Assembly (NCBI RefSeq): GCF_003664645.1
Contig: NZ_RCHC01000005.1
Span: 62,001-126,000, forward strand
Source of the DNA: Acinetobacter chengduensis
Lineage (GTDB): Bacteria; Pseudomonadota; Gammaproteobacteria; Pseudomonadales; Moraxellaceae
Reading direction: 5' to 3'
Length of the DNA stretch: 64,000 nucleotides
The position numbers and the translations under genes are program-made. This document shows positions 1 through 9,706 of the stretch, one piece after another. The notes below the pieces were generated by a model. The model had not been told where the DNA came from. It did not search any database and saw only the letters and a program-made list of their open reading frames with translations. Every line of letters starts with the position of its first letter. Position 1 is the stretch's first letter.

Positions 1-2
1 AA

Positions 3-503
3 AACGTAACAGAAACGGACAGTTCAGGAAATTTTTCAATTCAAACTGGAGAGCAGACAACCAAAGGTTTTGAAGCGGAGTTGGCTGCTACACTAACTCC
101 GCAGTGGAAAGTATTGGCGAGCTATAGTTATATTCCAACAGCAAAAGTGACTGAAAGTCTAATTAGCAGTGATATTGGTATGCGAACCAATCATATACCT
201 AAAAATGCCGCATCTTTATCGACACAATATTTCTTTAGTCCCGATCAGTTGGGTTGGCGTGTAGGGGCGGGCATGCGTTATCAAGGGGCGCGTACTGCAC
301 AGCGTGGTACGGATTTTGTTGAACTGCCTACTTATGTACTTTTTGATCTTAATGCAGGTTATGAAGCTAAAGATTGGAGCGCAGGTTTGAGTCTTAAAAA
401 TTTGTTTGATCGTGAATATTTGGCAGGAACCACGCCAAATGCTCAGCTGGTCAATTGGGGCGATCCTCGAATGTTACGTTTTAACCTAAGTTTCAAATAC
501 TAA
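3..503 (+). CDS. TonB-dependent siderophore receptor, C-terminal fragment
   Basis: The reading frame is open from the window edge, so this is the 3' end of a longer gene. The roughly 166 residues have the alternating pattern of outer-membrane beta-strands. They include a GEQTTKGFEAEL stretch typical of the late barrel of siderophore receptors (ferrichrome/coprogen type), a LKNLFDREYLAG block, and the terminal RFNLSFKY with a C-terminal aromatic residue as needed for BAM-dependent insertion. The plug domain, signal peptide and any Fur box lie outside the window, so the ligand cannot be assigned. A bidirectional terminator follows. Confidence 0.85.
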   Translation, partial: NVTETDSSGNFSIQTGEQTTKGFEAELAATLTPQWKVLASYSYIPTAKVTESLISSDIGMRTNHIPKNAASLSTQYFFSPDQLGWRVGAGMRYQGARTAQRGTDFVELPTYVLFDLNAGYEAKDWSAGLSLKNLFDREYLAGTTPNAQLVNWGDPRMLRFNLSFKY

Positions 504-535
504 ATTTGCGTTGAATATTTAGCGATCTTTGAAAA

Positions 536-573
536 ATAAAAATCCCTGCTTATATGCAGGGATTTTTATTTTT
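536..573. terminator. Bidirectional intrinsic terminator
   Basis: AATCCCTGC and GCAGGGATT form a 9-bp stem around a 6-nt loop, with a T-rich tract on the right and an A-rich tract on the left. It can end both the receptor gene on its left and the convergent lipoprotein gene on its right. Confidence 0.75.
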
Positions 574-645
574 AAGCTTTTTACACAAGCTGATGATCAA
601 TGCTTAAAGAGCTGTCAGCCATGAGTTAAAGTAAAACACTTAAGG

Positions 646-1125
646 CTATTCTTTTATTAATTTATAATTCAGTTTAGTCTCAAACGCTTTGCCTGTTTCA
701 ATATCACGGGCTTCTACATAGTTTTCGCCCACAAAGAATTTACGCTGATCGGCATTTTGATCGAGTGTAATAATGGATGGCTGATTTGCATCAAAGCTAA
801 ATGTGCCTTTAGTTTTAGATTCGAGCTCTTTGCCTTTACCTAAATACTCTTCTTTTAGTTCATAGGTTTTATCTGATTTTAATTCTAGTGTGGTTTTAAT
901 ACCTTCGCAGTCTGCGCAAGGAAATACGCCTTTATAATCACCTGCCCAATCTAAGGCATTTTCTGCACTATCGCCAGTTGGTGCAGGCGTAGTTGCTGTT
1001 GCTGTACTTGCAGGCGTTTGTTGTTCAGTTTTTTCAACGGATGGTGCTACTGTGCTGGTTTCATTTTTGCTACAGGCACTTAATGCAAATATAGATAATG
1101 CACTAATTAAGATAATTTTTTTCAC
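646..1125 (-). CDS. NlpE N-terminal-like lipoprotein
   Basis: A 159-residue lipoprotein. Residues 1-18 are a signal sequence ending in the lipobox LSAC. Residues 19-55 are a Thr/Pro/Ala-rich linker. The rest matches the NlpE N-terminal fold, with the diagnostic FPCADCEGI segment (CxxC) near residue 70 and a beta-rich body. E. coli NlpE is an outer-membrane lipoprotein linked to copper tolerance and surface sensing through Cpx. This protein is shorter and appears to lack the NlpE C-terminal OB domain, so signalling to Cpx should not be assumed. It is a single gene, convergent with the receptor fragment and divergent from the acyltransferase. Confidence 0.75.
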   Translation of the reverse strand: MKKIILISALSIFALSACSKNETSTVAPSVEKTEQQTPASTATATTPAPTGDSAENALDWAGDYKGVFPCADCEGIKTTLELKSDKTYELKEEYLGKGKELESKTKGTFSFDANQPSIITLDQNADQRKFFVGENYVEARDIETGKAFETKLNYKLIKE

Positions 1126-1333
1126 GTGATTTGCCTACCTTATGAAGATCAATAAAAAATAATTCATTTTGGAATGATGTTGTACAGTGATCTTGTAAAT
1201 TTATGAATGTCCAGATAAAACTGTGACGCATCTGCCTGAACAGATGTATTTTATTTGGTTGTTTGTTGAGCTGGTTTGTCTGTTAATTTACCATAACATC
1301 AGTACAATCACGACACTTTAAATTGGGGTTTGC

Positions 1334-1927
1334 GTGGTTGCTGTGTTAGAAAAATTTGCGGAAAAAAGTCTGAATGCAATGGGTTGGGAAATTGATAATC
1401 ATTGGCCACTCAATTTGGATCAATGTGTGATGATTGCTGCGCCACATACCAGTAATTGGGATGCACTTTATGCACGCTTAGCATTAAAGGCAATGGGGGT
1501 AAATGTCCGTATTACCATTAAAGACAGCTATATGAAATTTCCATTTGGACCTTTTGTTCGAGCAATGGGTGGAATTGGAATTGACCGTCGACCAAAAGTT
1601 GAGGGTGAGCAACGTTTAAGTATGGTTGATGTCATGAGCAACTTATTTAAAGATCATCCCAAGCTGGTCATGTTAGTCACACCAGAAGGCACACGAGCAA
1701 AGCAAGAACAGTGGAAAACAGGCTTTTACCATGTTGCAACTAATGCAGGTGTACCTATTGCTTTGGCCTATATGGACTATGCAAAGAAAAAAACGGGTGT
1801 AGGTAAAATTGTTTACCCAACAGGAGATTATGAAAAAGACATGGCAGAAATCATGGATTTTTACGCACAAATTCATGCGAAATTTCGAGAAAGTTTTAGT
1901 GTGGACCAACGCTATTACGCGAAATAA
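1334..1927 (+). CDS. PlsC-family lysophospholipid acyltransferase
   Basis: A 197-residue protein with the acyltransferase HX4D motif (H-T-S-N-W-D near residues 38-43), a GGIGIDRR block and a VTPEGTR block that correspond to the glycerol-phosphate-binding motifs of the PlsC/LPLAT superfamily. It probably transfers an acyl chain to a lysophospholipid or a similar acceptor at the inner membrane; the exact acceptor is unknown. GTG start, with a GGGG stretch just upstream; a second in-frame GTG lies 9 nt downstream. It is followed at once by an intrinsic terminator, so it looks monocistronic. Confidence 0.8.
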   Translation: MVAVLEKFAEKSLNAMGWEIDNHWPLNLDQCVMIAAPHTSNWDALYARLALKAMGVNVRITIKDSYMKFPFGPFVRAMGGIGIDRRPKVEGEQRLSMVDVMSNLFKDHPKLVMLVTPEGTRAKQEQWKTGFYHVATNAGVPIALAYMDYAKKKTGVGKIVYPTGDYEKDMAEIMDFYAQIHAKFRESFSVDQRYYAK

Positions 1928-1954
1928 AAAATAGGGCTTAAAGCCCTATTTTTA
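1926..1954 (+). terminator. Intrinsic terminator after the acyltransferase
   Basis: The near-perfect palindrome AATAGGGCTT/AAGCCCTATT, flanked by A and T runs, begins at the stop codon of the acyltransferase. It could also serve the convergent small lipoprotein gene. Confidence 0.75.
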
Positions 1955-1998
1955 TGGGATGGTTACAGCTGTGGAATGACATGAGGCATGAAAGAAAC

Positions 1999-2316
1999 TT
2001 AATGTTGTATACCACCTAAATTTTGACAAGCTGCTTTGTAGATGAAAAATTGCTGCTCAATCACTTGGTCTAAAGGTAAGTCAAACAGATGTTCTCCCTG
2101 TTTGTAACTTTGAATATAGGATTGAGCTTTTTGTTTACTCGATGCCAATTTATGTTCATGAAAACTGGTAATTGAGCTGCGTCCCATTTGACTGGTTTCA
2201 ATGTTATTGCAGTGAAACTGGTCAAATAATTTTTCAGCTTTACGGATTTCGCTAGATGTGCCAAACATACAACCTGTAAGTAAAAATAGCATTACAGGCA
2301 TGAAAATGTATTTCAT
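1999..2316 (-). CDS. Small lipoprotein of unknown function
   Basis: A 105-residue product with a short hydrophobic signal ending in the lipobox LLTGC (Cys16). The mature part is about 90 residues, polar and helical in character, with two further cysteines. I recognise no family. It probably sits in the outer-membrane inner leaflet or the periplasm. It is convergent with the acyltransferase, and no operon partner is visible. Confidence 0.65.
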   Translation of the reverse strand: MKYIFMPVMLFLLTGCMFGTSSEIRKAEKLFDQFHCNNIETSQMGRSSITSFHEHKLASSKQKAQSYIQSYKQGEHLFDLPLDQVIEQQFFIYKAACQNLGGIQH

Positions 2317-2648
2317 GAGAGATCAATAGGAGGTGTGGGCGTGTAAGTGGCTATTGTATAAATATATAAAATTAAAACTGTATAAATTTATTGAACAATT
2401 GATCAAAAAATAAAAAGATAGATAACACAATTGAAAGGCTAAACCAATTTGGATTAAATTTTATAGAGTTCAGCATAAATTTGGACGATTTAAAATGTTT
2501 AGGCACGAATATAGTTGTGTATTTTATCCATCCGTATTTCGCAATTTGATGACTTAAAGATACGGAATTTTACATCTCCTTCAAGATATCTTCAGAATAA
2601 ATTTTAATAATCAGCCTCACATACAGTTGGATGTATAAGGTTGTGCTC
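2317..2648. other. A+T-rich intergenic region with one inverted repeat
   Basis: About 330 bp without a gene between divergent small exported proteins. It is strongly A+T-rich. The only structure I see is TCCGTAT at 2531-2537 paired with ATACGGA at 2560-2566. It presumably holds the promoters of both flanking genes, but no convincing boxes can be assigned. Confidence 0.4.
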
Positions 2649-2906
2649 ATGCAATTAAAACGCTGTAAAAAGTCTTTCGCAATTTTATGTTTAATGTTGG
2701 CTAGTTCGAGTTATGCGGCTGATGTTCCATCAGATATACACGCCATGACCACATCGCAAATAACATTGGTTACTCACCCAATACCAATGACCGGTGCAGT
2801 ATTAAGTTCAGTCGGCCATTCGGATGATCCAGATATTAAAGAGGTGAGAGAGGAAGAGTCTCCCTTACGTGATTCTAAACCTTTACGTACAGCACGGCCT
2901 AAATAG
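2649..2906 (+). CDS. Small exported protein of unknown function
   Basis: An 85-residue protein from the ATG at 2649, chosen because AAGG lies about 8 nt upstream; an ATG 18 nt earlier has no such site. Residues 1-24 form a signal peptide with a lysine/arginine-rich start and an AXA-type end (SSYAA). The mature part is about 60 residues, has no cysteine and has a charged C-terminus. I do not recognise a family. It is probably periplasmic, and its function is unknown. Confidence 0.5.
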   Translation: MQLKRCKKSFAILCLMLASSSYAADVPSDIHAMTTSQITLVTHPIPMTGAVLSSVGHSDDPDIKEVREEESPLRDSKPLRTARPK

Positions 2907-2919
2907 CAAGTGGTGTGTT

Positions 2920-3672
2920 TTAACTGGCTTCTACCATACTACTAAAAAGTAGGAAGCAACCCGAAGAAAATAGTAGAGCCAATACACTGTGCTTAAACTG
3001 TCGCTCTGAAATTTTATAAAATAGTTTTGCGCCCAGCATTGCTGGGAGGCTCACTGCAATAAGTAATACCAAAGCATAGGGGAGTAGTTGAGTCTGTAAG
3101 GTTCCTTGGGCTAAATAAGCAATAAGGGTAAAGAGCTGGATAGCAAAATTAAAATGGCGCAATATAAAGCGTTGTTCTTGTTTTGGGCGCTGTTTGAGCA
3201 TGAGCCATGCGGAAGGTAGCGAACCACAAAAACCGCCTAAGCCTCCTAAAATCCCCCCAAAAAAACCAATACTGGCATCAGCATAGCGACCAGATTGTTG
3301 AATGCCCTTAATTTGGGGGTTAAACAGCATAACTGGGCACCAAATAATTAAAAAAATTCCAAGCAATAGCTTAAAAGTATGTGCCTGAATTAAGTCTAAA
3401 AGATAGGTACCTAAAGGCACGCCAATTAAGCCTGCGATGATATAGGGAATAACCAGCTGACGTGACGAGTTATGCTGTCCACTTTCTTGTCTGAGGGAAA
3501 TGACATGGCTCCACACCGAAGCGAGTACCACTAAAGGTGCTGCCAATTGGGGTGGTAATACCCAAACCCAAAAAGACATGGCCACGAGTGCAAATGCAAA
3601 ACCTGTTAAGCCTTGTATAAAGCCCGCCAGCATTGCACCTATGATAAAAATCAGCCAAGTCATGAAAATCAT
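2920..3672 (-). CDS. TauE/SafE-family (TSUP) membrane permease
   Basis: A 250-residue integral membrane protein with about eight hydrophobic helices and the TSUP hallmark GFIQGLTGFAFALVA near the N-terminus, repeated in degenerate form as GGLGGFCGSLPS in the second half. The family moves sulfite, sulfoacetate or other small organosulfur anions across the inner membrane; the substrate here cannot be told. It converges with the small exported-protein gene, with stops 13 bp apart. A second ATG lies 9 nt inside the chosen start. Confidence 0.8.
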   Translation of the reverse strand: MIFMTWLIFIIGAMLAGFIQGLTGFAFALVAMSFWVWVLPPQLAAPLVVLASVWSHVISLRQESGQHNSSRQLVIPYIIAGLIGVPLGTYLLDLIQAHTFKLLLGIFLIIWCPVMLFNPQIKGIQQSGRYADASIGFFGGILGGLGGFCGSLPSAWLMLKQRPKQEQRFILRHFNFAIQLFTLIAYLAQGTLQTQLLPYALVLLIAVSLPAMLGAKLFYKISERQFKHSVLALLFSSGCFLLFSSMVEAS

Positions 3673-3796
3673 GTACGAAAATTGAGTCGCTTATCTTAAC
3701 GAAAGATAGCAGTTTTATTTAACTGGAATTCACCTATGCTTAGCTGAAATTTTAATATTCTTCAGCATTATAGAGGGGAATAAGTTGAGTGCCATT

Positions 3797-3825
3797 ATAA
3801 AAAGACGCATTCAGCGTCTTTTTAT
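3797..3825. terminator. Bidirectional terminator after rsmD
   Basis: AAAAAGACGC and GCGTCTTTTT flank a 5-nt loop. The T-run on the minus strand lies just beyond the rsmD stop, so it most likely ends the mrdA-rsmD transcript. Confidence 0.75.
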
Positions 3826-3872
3826 GTCAAAGATATTTTAAATGCTAGCTCAGGATGAGCCGACTAAGAAAA

Positions 3873-4433
3873 TTAAGGCTGAGAGGTTTTTTGAAATAAG
3901 CCAGCACGTACGGTTCCCGCTTTGGTCTCTTTAATTTTATGCCAAGAAGTCGGAAGTGTTAATTTGCTTAAATCTTGATCTGCTTCTACATAAATCAATG
4001 CTTGGTGTTTAATTAGAGGGTCTGCCAGCTCAGCCAATTCTTGCCACAAATCTAAGCTATAAGGAGGGTCTAAAAATACCAAATCAAATTGCTGTTTTAA
4101 GCTTGGAAGGGTCTGTTGTGCGGTGCCTACTTTGAGTTGAGCTTGTGCTTTGGTCACACGTAATAACTCAAGATTTTGAGTTAAAAACTGAGCTTGATTA
4201 CGGTCAGGTTCAATCATTACAACTTGGCTGGCACCACGTGATAGTGCTTCAAAAGCCAAAGCACCTGAACCTGTGCAAATATCTAAAACCTGCGCGTTTT
4301 GCACATCCCACATCAGCCAGTTAAATAATGTTTCACGTACACGGTCAGGCGTTGGTCGAAGACCATCAATGGATGCAAATGGGAGTTGGCGACGCTTCCA
4401 CTCACCACCAATAATACGTATTTGATTTTTCAT
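3873..4433 (-). CDS. rsmD: 16S rRNA (guanine966-N2)-methyltransferase RsmD
   Basis: A 186-residue SAM-dependent methyltransferase that modifies G966 of 16S rRNA in the small ribosomal subunit. It shows the RsmD start RIIGGEWKRRQL, the LRPTPDRVRETLFNWL block, SAM-binding motif I (LDICTGSGALAFEALSRGA) and the catalytic DPPY motif near residue 121. Length is normal for the family. It begins 8 bp after the stop of mrdA on the same strand and is probably co-transcribed with it. Confidence 0.93.
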   Translation of the reverse strand: MKNQIRIIGGEWKRRQLPFASIDGLRPTPDRVRETLFNWLMWDVQNAQVLDICTGSGALAFEALSRGASQVVMIEPDRNQAQFLTQNLELLRVTKAQAQLKVGTAQQTLPSLKQQFDLVFLDPPYSLDLWQELAELADPLIKHQALIYVEADQDLSKLTLPTSWHKIKETKAGTVRAGLFQKTSQP

Positions 4434-4441
4434 AATTCAAT

Positions 4442-6505
4442 TCATTCCACATCATTCGATGTTGCTACAGGTGCTGTCAAAGGCGCAGGCACGGGGGCTG
4501 ATGCTACTGGGCTTGATGCTGGTGTTGCGTTGTGGCTATTTGCATGGCTATTGCTTTGAGTCGCTGCATTTGGGTCAGCAGACAATATATTACTACCACT
4601 TGGCAGTTCACCTGGTTTAATGCCTGCGGTCATTAAGCCACCGCTAATTTGATGGTTTGCAGGTCGAATTGGGTTTTTCTTACGTTGCAATAACCAATAA
4701 TCAAAAATTGGACGTGCTAATTGGGCAGCGGAGCCACCATGACGACCATTTTCCCATACTACAACAATCGCAATTTCAGGATTTTCTGCAGGTGCGAAGC
4801 CTACAAACAGACCATGGTCCAGCTGACGCTCGGTTAAAAGAGCTTCATTGTAGCGTTTACCTTGCGCAATACTTTTGACTTGGGCTGTCCCTGTTTTACC
4901 AGCAATATGATACATCGGTGTACGAATACCACGGCCGGTACCGCTTTCAACAACATCGACCATCGCATCACGCATTTTGATCCAATCTTCAGGCTTACCA
5001 TTAAATTCGATATGGCCATCAGGTGCATTGTGTGCCTTATAGGCTTTAAAGCCCTTACTGTCACGAAGTACATGGGGAGTAACATGCGCGCCTTGATTGG
5101 CTGTGATTGCGGTTGCCATTGCAAGCTGTAGCGGTGTCGCTGTAAAAGCACCTTGGCCAATACTAACGGAAATGGTTTCACCTTTGAGCCATTTCGACTT
5201 ACGGGTACGCATTTTCCATTCAGGGCTTGGATATAGACCTTCACTTTCACTTGGTAAATCGACGCCAGTTTTCGAACCAAAGCCAAATTGGCGCATCCAA
5301 GTGTTCATTTTTTCAATACCCATACGATACGACAGGATATAAAAATAAGTATCACAGGAAACAATTTGAGCTTTATGCATATTCACAGAGCCATGCCCCG
5401 TTTTTTTATGGTCACGGAAGCGATGACTATCACCAGGTAAAGTGAAATAACCTGGATCGGCAATGGCCGTATTCCAATCTACCAAATTATAGTGCAAACC
5501 GCCCATACCAAACATTGGTTTAATGGTTGAACCTGGTGGATACGCACCTTGTACAGCACGGTTATAAAGTGGCTGATCTAAATTATCACGTAGCGCGCTA
5601 TAGTCCTTGCTACTAATCCCCGTCACAAAAAGGTTAGGGTTAAAACTCGGACTAGACACTAGGGCTAAAATTTCACCTGTACGTGGGTCCATGGCAATAA
5701 TTGCACCACGGCGCCCTGCTAGTTGTTCTGAGGCAACAGTTTGCAAGCCATAATCTAAAGATAAAAAGAGATCATTACCACGAACAGGATCTTTACGGCC
5801 TAAATGACGTAAAACATTGCCGTGTGCATCTGCTTCAACAGATTCATTGCCAGGTAACCCATGTAATAATTCTTCATAAGACTTTTCAACCCCAATTTTA
5901 CCAATCAGGTTTGTGCCTGCGTAGAGGTCTTTATCAATACTTTTGAGTTCTTTGTCATTAATACGACCGACATAACCAATCACGTGCGCAAAGAGTTCGC
6001 CATGTGGGTAATAGCGTGTCATTTGGGTCTCTATGTTGACACCCGGAAATTGATATTTTACTTCGCTAAATTTAGCGATTTCAATTTCGTTTAAATTTAG
6101 CTTAAGCGCTACACGTTCTGTTTTTTTAGAGGTCTTAATACGACTTTTAAAGCGATCGATATCTTCTTCCGTTAAATTTAAGATCGGAATTAGACGATTC
6201 ACAGTGTCATCGATATCTGGAATATCTGCACGGCTCATGGTGGCAGAAAATACAGGATAGTTGTCTGCCAGTAACACACCATTACGGTCATAAATATAAC
6301 CACGTGCAGGTGCTAAAGGCTGTAGGCGAATACGGTTTTGATCTGATGCAGTTGAAAATTCTTGATAACTGCTGATTTGGAGATAGGCATAACGTACCAC
6401 CAATAACAGCATAAAGAAAATAACTATACCTGCTGAAATCAGTACCCGATTGCGATAAATGCGCTTTTCTTGCTGTACATTTTTTAAAGGAAAGTGCTGC
6501 TTCAT
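4442..6505 (-). CDS. mrdA: Penicillin-binding protein 2 (peptidoglycan transpeptidase)
   Basis: A 687-residue class B PBP, the transpeptidase of the elongation (rod) complex and partner of RodA. There is a short cytoplasmic N-terminus, one membrane helix near residues 20-40, a dimerisation domain and a transpeptidase domain. The serine motif S-T-I-K is at about residue 326, close to Ser330 of E. coli PBP2. SCD is the second motif and KTGTAQ the third. The C-terminal 60 residues are a low-complexity Pro/Ala/Ser/Asn tail. The frame runs 93 nt further upstream, but the ATG at 6505 (MKQHFPLKN) gives the usual PBP2 N-terminus. No rodA follows; rsmD does. Confidence 0.92.
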   Translation of the reverse strand: MKQHFPLKNVQQEKRIYRNRVLISAGIVIFFMLLLVVRYAYLQISSYQEFSTASDQNRIRLQPLAPARGYIYDRNGVLLADNYPVFSATMSRADIPDIDDTVNRLIPILNLTEEDIDRFKSRIKTSKKTERVALKLNLNEIEIAKFSEVKYQFPGVNIETQMTRYYPHGELFAHVIGYVGRINDKELKSIDKDLYAGTNLIGKIGVEKSYEELLHGLPGNESVEADAHGNVLRHLGRKDPVRGNDLFLSLDYGLQTVASEQLAGRRGAIIAMDPRTGEILALVSSPSFNPNLFVTGISSKDYSALRDNLDQPLYNRAVQGAYPPGSTIKPMFGMGGLHYNLVDWNTAIADPGYFTLPGDSHRFRDHKKTGHGSVNMHKAQIVSCDTYFYILSYRMGIEKMNTWMRQFGFGSKTGVDLPSESEGLYPSPEWKMRTRKSKWLKGETISVSIGQGAFTATPLQLAMATAITANQGAHVTPHVLRDSKGFKAYKAHNAPDGHIEFNGKPEDWIKMRDAMVDVVESGTGRGIRTPMYHIAGKTGTAQVKSIAQGKRYNEALLTERQLDHGLFVGFAPAENPEIAIVVVWENGRHGGSAAQLARPIFDYWLLQRKKNPIRPANHQISGGLMTAGIKPGELPSGSNILSADPNAATQSNSHANSHNATPASSPVASAPVPAPLTAPVATSNDVE

Positions 6506-6741
6506 ACGCGATCGGCTTGACTCAGAAACTAGAGGGAAATTTGAAGATGAATATTCTAACGCAAATGCAGTTTTTTGATAGATAAAAAATGTCTGCATTG
6601 TATGTTCTGTCTAAACTTTGACTTTGTAGACATCAAAAAGGTAAATTGCAGTATATAAGGATGCGAATAATTCTGATAAAGTCAAATCGCATAAAAATAG
6701 GAAATCTATTACAAATATAATTACGGAAGATGGTGAAAATA

Positions 6742-7260
6742 ATGAACAAAGTTTATTCTTTGTTGGCTTTTATATTGGTAACCAATACTGCTTATGCACA
6801 AGACAATAGCTTTCTGCCAGAAGCAAAGTTAAAGCAAGGCGATGCGCAGACATTGAACCTCGGGGTCGGTTTTACGCAAAAAATGATCCATTTAAATACC
6901 GAATGGGTGAATCCTTACGGCATTGCTTATGTGAAAGGCGGTGTATATTTAAATGATGATCATACCGCAGGTGGGCAAGTCGGTTTTCGCTACCCAGTGC
7001 AATTCACAGGTAAAGATAAAAACGGTTATTACCTAGGTGTATACGCAGGCCATATTGACAGTAAAAAAGTCGATAATAGCTATGAAAGTCGCTTAGGTGG
7101 TGGTGTAGATTTAGCCTATGTCATGATGAGTCGCGAAAGGATCAGTACCTTTAGTGTGGGTATTGGCGCTGGCGAAAAATTGACAAATAATGATGGGACT
7201 GTTGCTGCAGAAACGAAACCGCAGCTACAATTCTCCTATACTATAAGTATTGGATTATAG
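6742..7260 (+). CDS. Predicted outer-membrane beta-barrel protein, unknown function
   Basis: A 172-residue protein from ATG 6742 (an ATG 12 nt upstream is also possible). It has a signal peptide (MNKVYSLLAFILVTNTAYA) and alternating hydrophobic/polar strands such as GIAYVKGGVYL and TAGGQVGFRYPV, ending in TISIGL. The pattern suggests a small barrel of about eight strands in the outer membrane. I recognise no named family. It diverges from mrdA and has only 62 bp to the next gene, so it may be co-transcribed with the DUF445 gene. Confidence 0.6.
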   Translation: MNKVYSLLAFILVTNTAYAQDNSFLPEAKLKQGDAQTLNLGVGFTQKMIHLNTEWVNPYGIAYVKGGVYLNDDHTAGGQVGFRYPVQFTGKDKNGYYLGVYAGHIDSKKVDNSYESRLGGGVDLAYVMMSRERISTFSVGIGAGEKLTNNDGTVAAETKPQLQFSYTISIGL

Positions 7261-7322
7261 TAACAATATTGCCTGTGATCTCTTTAGAGTCGACTTAATA
7301 AAATTAAATATGGAAATGATAC

Positions 7323-8639
7323 ATGCTTGAGTACGTCAGCGAATTATGGCAAACCTTTACACAGCGTCCAGATTTTTGGGCCGTGCTCAGCATTATCCCT
7401 GTTACTGCATTTGTTACATGGGCACATGTATGGATGGCGCTTAAAATGGTGTTTTACCCAATTAATTTTTGGGGTTTCCATTTAGGCCCATTGCCTGTGG
7501 GATGGCAGGGGATTGTGCCACGTAAAGCTGGCCGTATCTCTGGGATTATTACTGACAATACGCTATCCAAATTAGGTTCTTTGCAAGAGTTTTTAAATGC
7601 GATGGACCCTGAAGATATGGCGCGTATTATTGGTGAGCAAGTGGGCTTTGAGCTCGAACATCTCATTGATGAAGTTATGATCGATCGCAATGCCGTATTG
7701 TGGGAAAACCTTCCATATTCGATCAAACGCCGAATTTATGCACAAGCGCAAAAACAATTACCAGGTACGTTAAAGGAACTTGTGACCGAACTGACCATGA
7801 ACGTTGAGTCACTAGTCAACATGCGCGACATGGTGGTAAGCCAAATGGAAGGCGACCGCAAATTGATGGTACGCATGTTCTTAAAGGTTGGCCAAAAAGA
7901 GATTAACTTTATTTGGCATATTAGTGCATTGATAGGCATGTTCTTTGGTATTTTCCAAATGATCGTTTGGTTTGTTGTGCCTTGGCATTGGACAGTGCCA
8001 TTTTGGGCGGCTATTTGGGGTTTCTTAACAAACTGGATCGCCATTTGGATGGTGTTTAATCCTGTAGAGCCACACTACGTGCGCTATCCACAGTTTTTTG
8101 AGTTGACTAAAGGACATAAATTCCCTTGGATTAAACCTGTGATTCCACGTATGGGTACTTACAATATTCAGGGCGCATTTATGAAACGTCAGGAAGAAGT
8201 ATCCGATGTATTTGCGAGTGTGGTCACTGAAGAGCTAATCACCTTAAAGTCGATTATGACCGAAATGATGTATGGTGCTAAAAAAGATAAAACGCGCCGT
8301 ATTGTGAAACGCCATATTAATGAAATTATGGAAACTCCGTTGGTCAGAACGTCTTTACAGCTGTCTTTAGGACCAAAAGAATACGCAAAACTCAAGACAG
8401 ACTTGATTGACCGCTCAATAGAAATTACGATGGTGCCTGTATGCGACCCTGCGTTTAATGCGAGCCGTGCACAGAAAATCTTTCAAATGTTTAAAGACCG
8501 TATCCGTGAGTTAACGCCAAAAGAATTTCAAAACCTATTACGTCCTGCTTTTCAGGAAGACGAATGGATTTTGATTGTACTTGGGGGTGTAACTGGTTTT
8601 ATCGCTGGTACAATACATTTGTTCGTGGCTTTCTTATAA
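7323..8639 (+). CDS. DUF445-family membrane protein
   Basis: A 438-residue protein matching the DUF445 layout: an N-terminal membrane helix (about residues 18-45), a long soluble helical region with DPEDMARIIGEQVG and a central pair of membrane segments (about 200-245). A second soluble half follows, with a C-terminal membrane segment (VLGGVTGFIAGTIHLFVAFL). The molecular function of the family is not established; the location is the inner membrane. It lies directly upstream of adk, 83 bp away on the same strand. Confidence 0.75.
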   Translation: MLEYVSELWQTFTQRPDFWAVLSIIPVTAFVTWAHVWMALKMVFYPINFWGFHLGPLPVGWQGIVPRKAGRISGIITDNTLSKLGSLQEFLNAMDPEDMARIIGEQVGFELEHLIDEVMIDRNAVLWENLPYSIKRRIYAQAQKQLPGTLKELVTELTMNVESLVNMRDMVVSQMEGDRKLMVRMFLKVGQKEINFIWHISALIGMFFGIFQMIVWFVVPWHWTVPFWAAIWGFLTNWIAIWMVFNPVEPHYVRYPQFFELTKGHKFPWIKPVIPRMGTYNIQGAFMKRQEEVSDVFASVVTEELITLKSIMTEMMYGAKKDKTRRIVKRHINEIMETPLVRTSLQLSLGPKEYAKLKTDLIDRSIEITMVPVCDPAFNASRAQKIFQMFKDRIRELTPKEFQNLLRPAFQEDEWILIVLGGVTGFIAGTIHLFVAFL

Positions 8640-8710
8640 TTAGATGCTGGCAGCAAGATCGAATTTGATTGATCATCGCTGAGCAGTGTTATACATATTG
8701 TTTTAAATGA

Positions 8711-9382
<672 letters not shown>

Positions 9383-9410
9383 TTCGATTTTTCGAATTTT
9401 GACTTTCAAA

Positions 9411-9440
9411 GAGCCCTAAGTCATATTAGGGCTCTTTTTA
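9411..9440 (+). terminator. adk intrinsic terminator
   Basis: GAGCCCTAA and TTAGGGCTC form a 9-bp stem around TCATA, followed by a T-run. Confidence 0.85.
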
Positions 9441-9465
9441 TTGGTTTTTATGAATAGGTTAAATC

Positions 9466-9651
9466 ATGGAAATAGGTGTTGTTTTAATGATGCTGGTTAC
9501 AGTTGCTGTCGTAATTGGTGTTTCTGTGATGAGTTATAAAATGCTGGTAAATGTGCGTAAGCAAGAGGCTCTAGAGCGCAAGCAAGCAGGTGCCCCTGAG
9601 CGCCAATTACATCCAAAAATTAAACAACATCAAGATGAAAAAAATAAATAA
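9466..9651 (+). CDS. Small single-pass membrane protein
   Basis: A 61-residue protein: one N-terminal transmembrane helix (about residues 4-24), then a basic, Gln/Lys-rich cytoplasmic tail. No known motif. It lies between the adk terminator and the converging nth gene, so it must have its own promoter or depend on read-through. The clean membrane-helix-plus-tail architecture supports a real gene, but the function is unknown. Confidence 0.5.
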   Translation: MEIGVVLMMLVTVAVVIGVSVMSYKMLVNVRKQEALERKQAGAPERQLHPKIKQHQDEKNK

Positions 9652-9673
9652 GATCTTATGTCAAAATCATGAA

Positions 9674-9706
9674 TTAAAAAAAGCTGAACTTAAAGTTCAG
9701 CTTTGC
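9674..9706 (-). terminator. nth intrinsic terminator overlapping the stop codon
   Basis: AAGCTGAACT (9681-9690) pairs with AGTTCAGCTT (9694-9703). On the minus strand a T-run follows, and the hairpin covers the last codons and stop of nth. Confidence 0.75.

Noticed and set aside
4657..5946. Several plus-strand open frames opposite mrdA
   Set aside because: They are antisense shadows of PBP2 with no signal of protein families or ribosome-binding sites.
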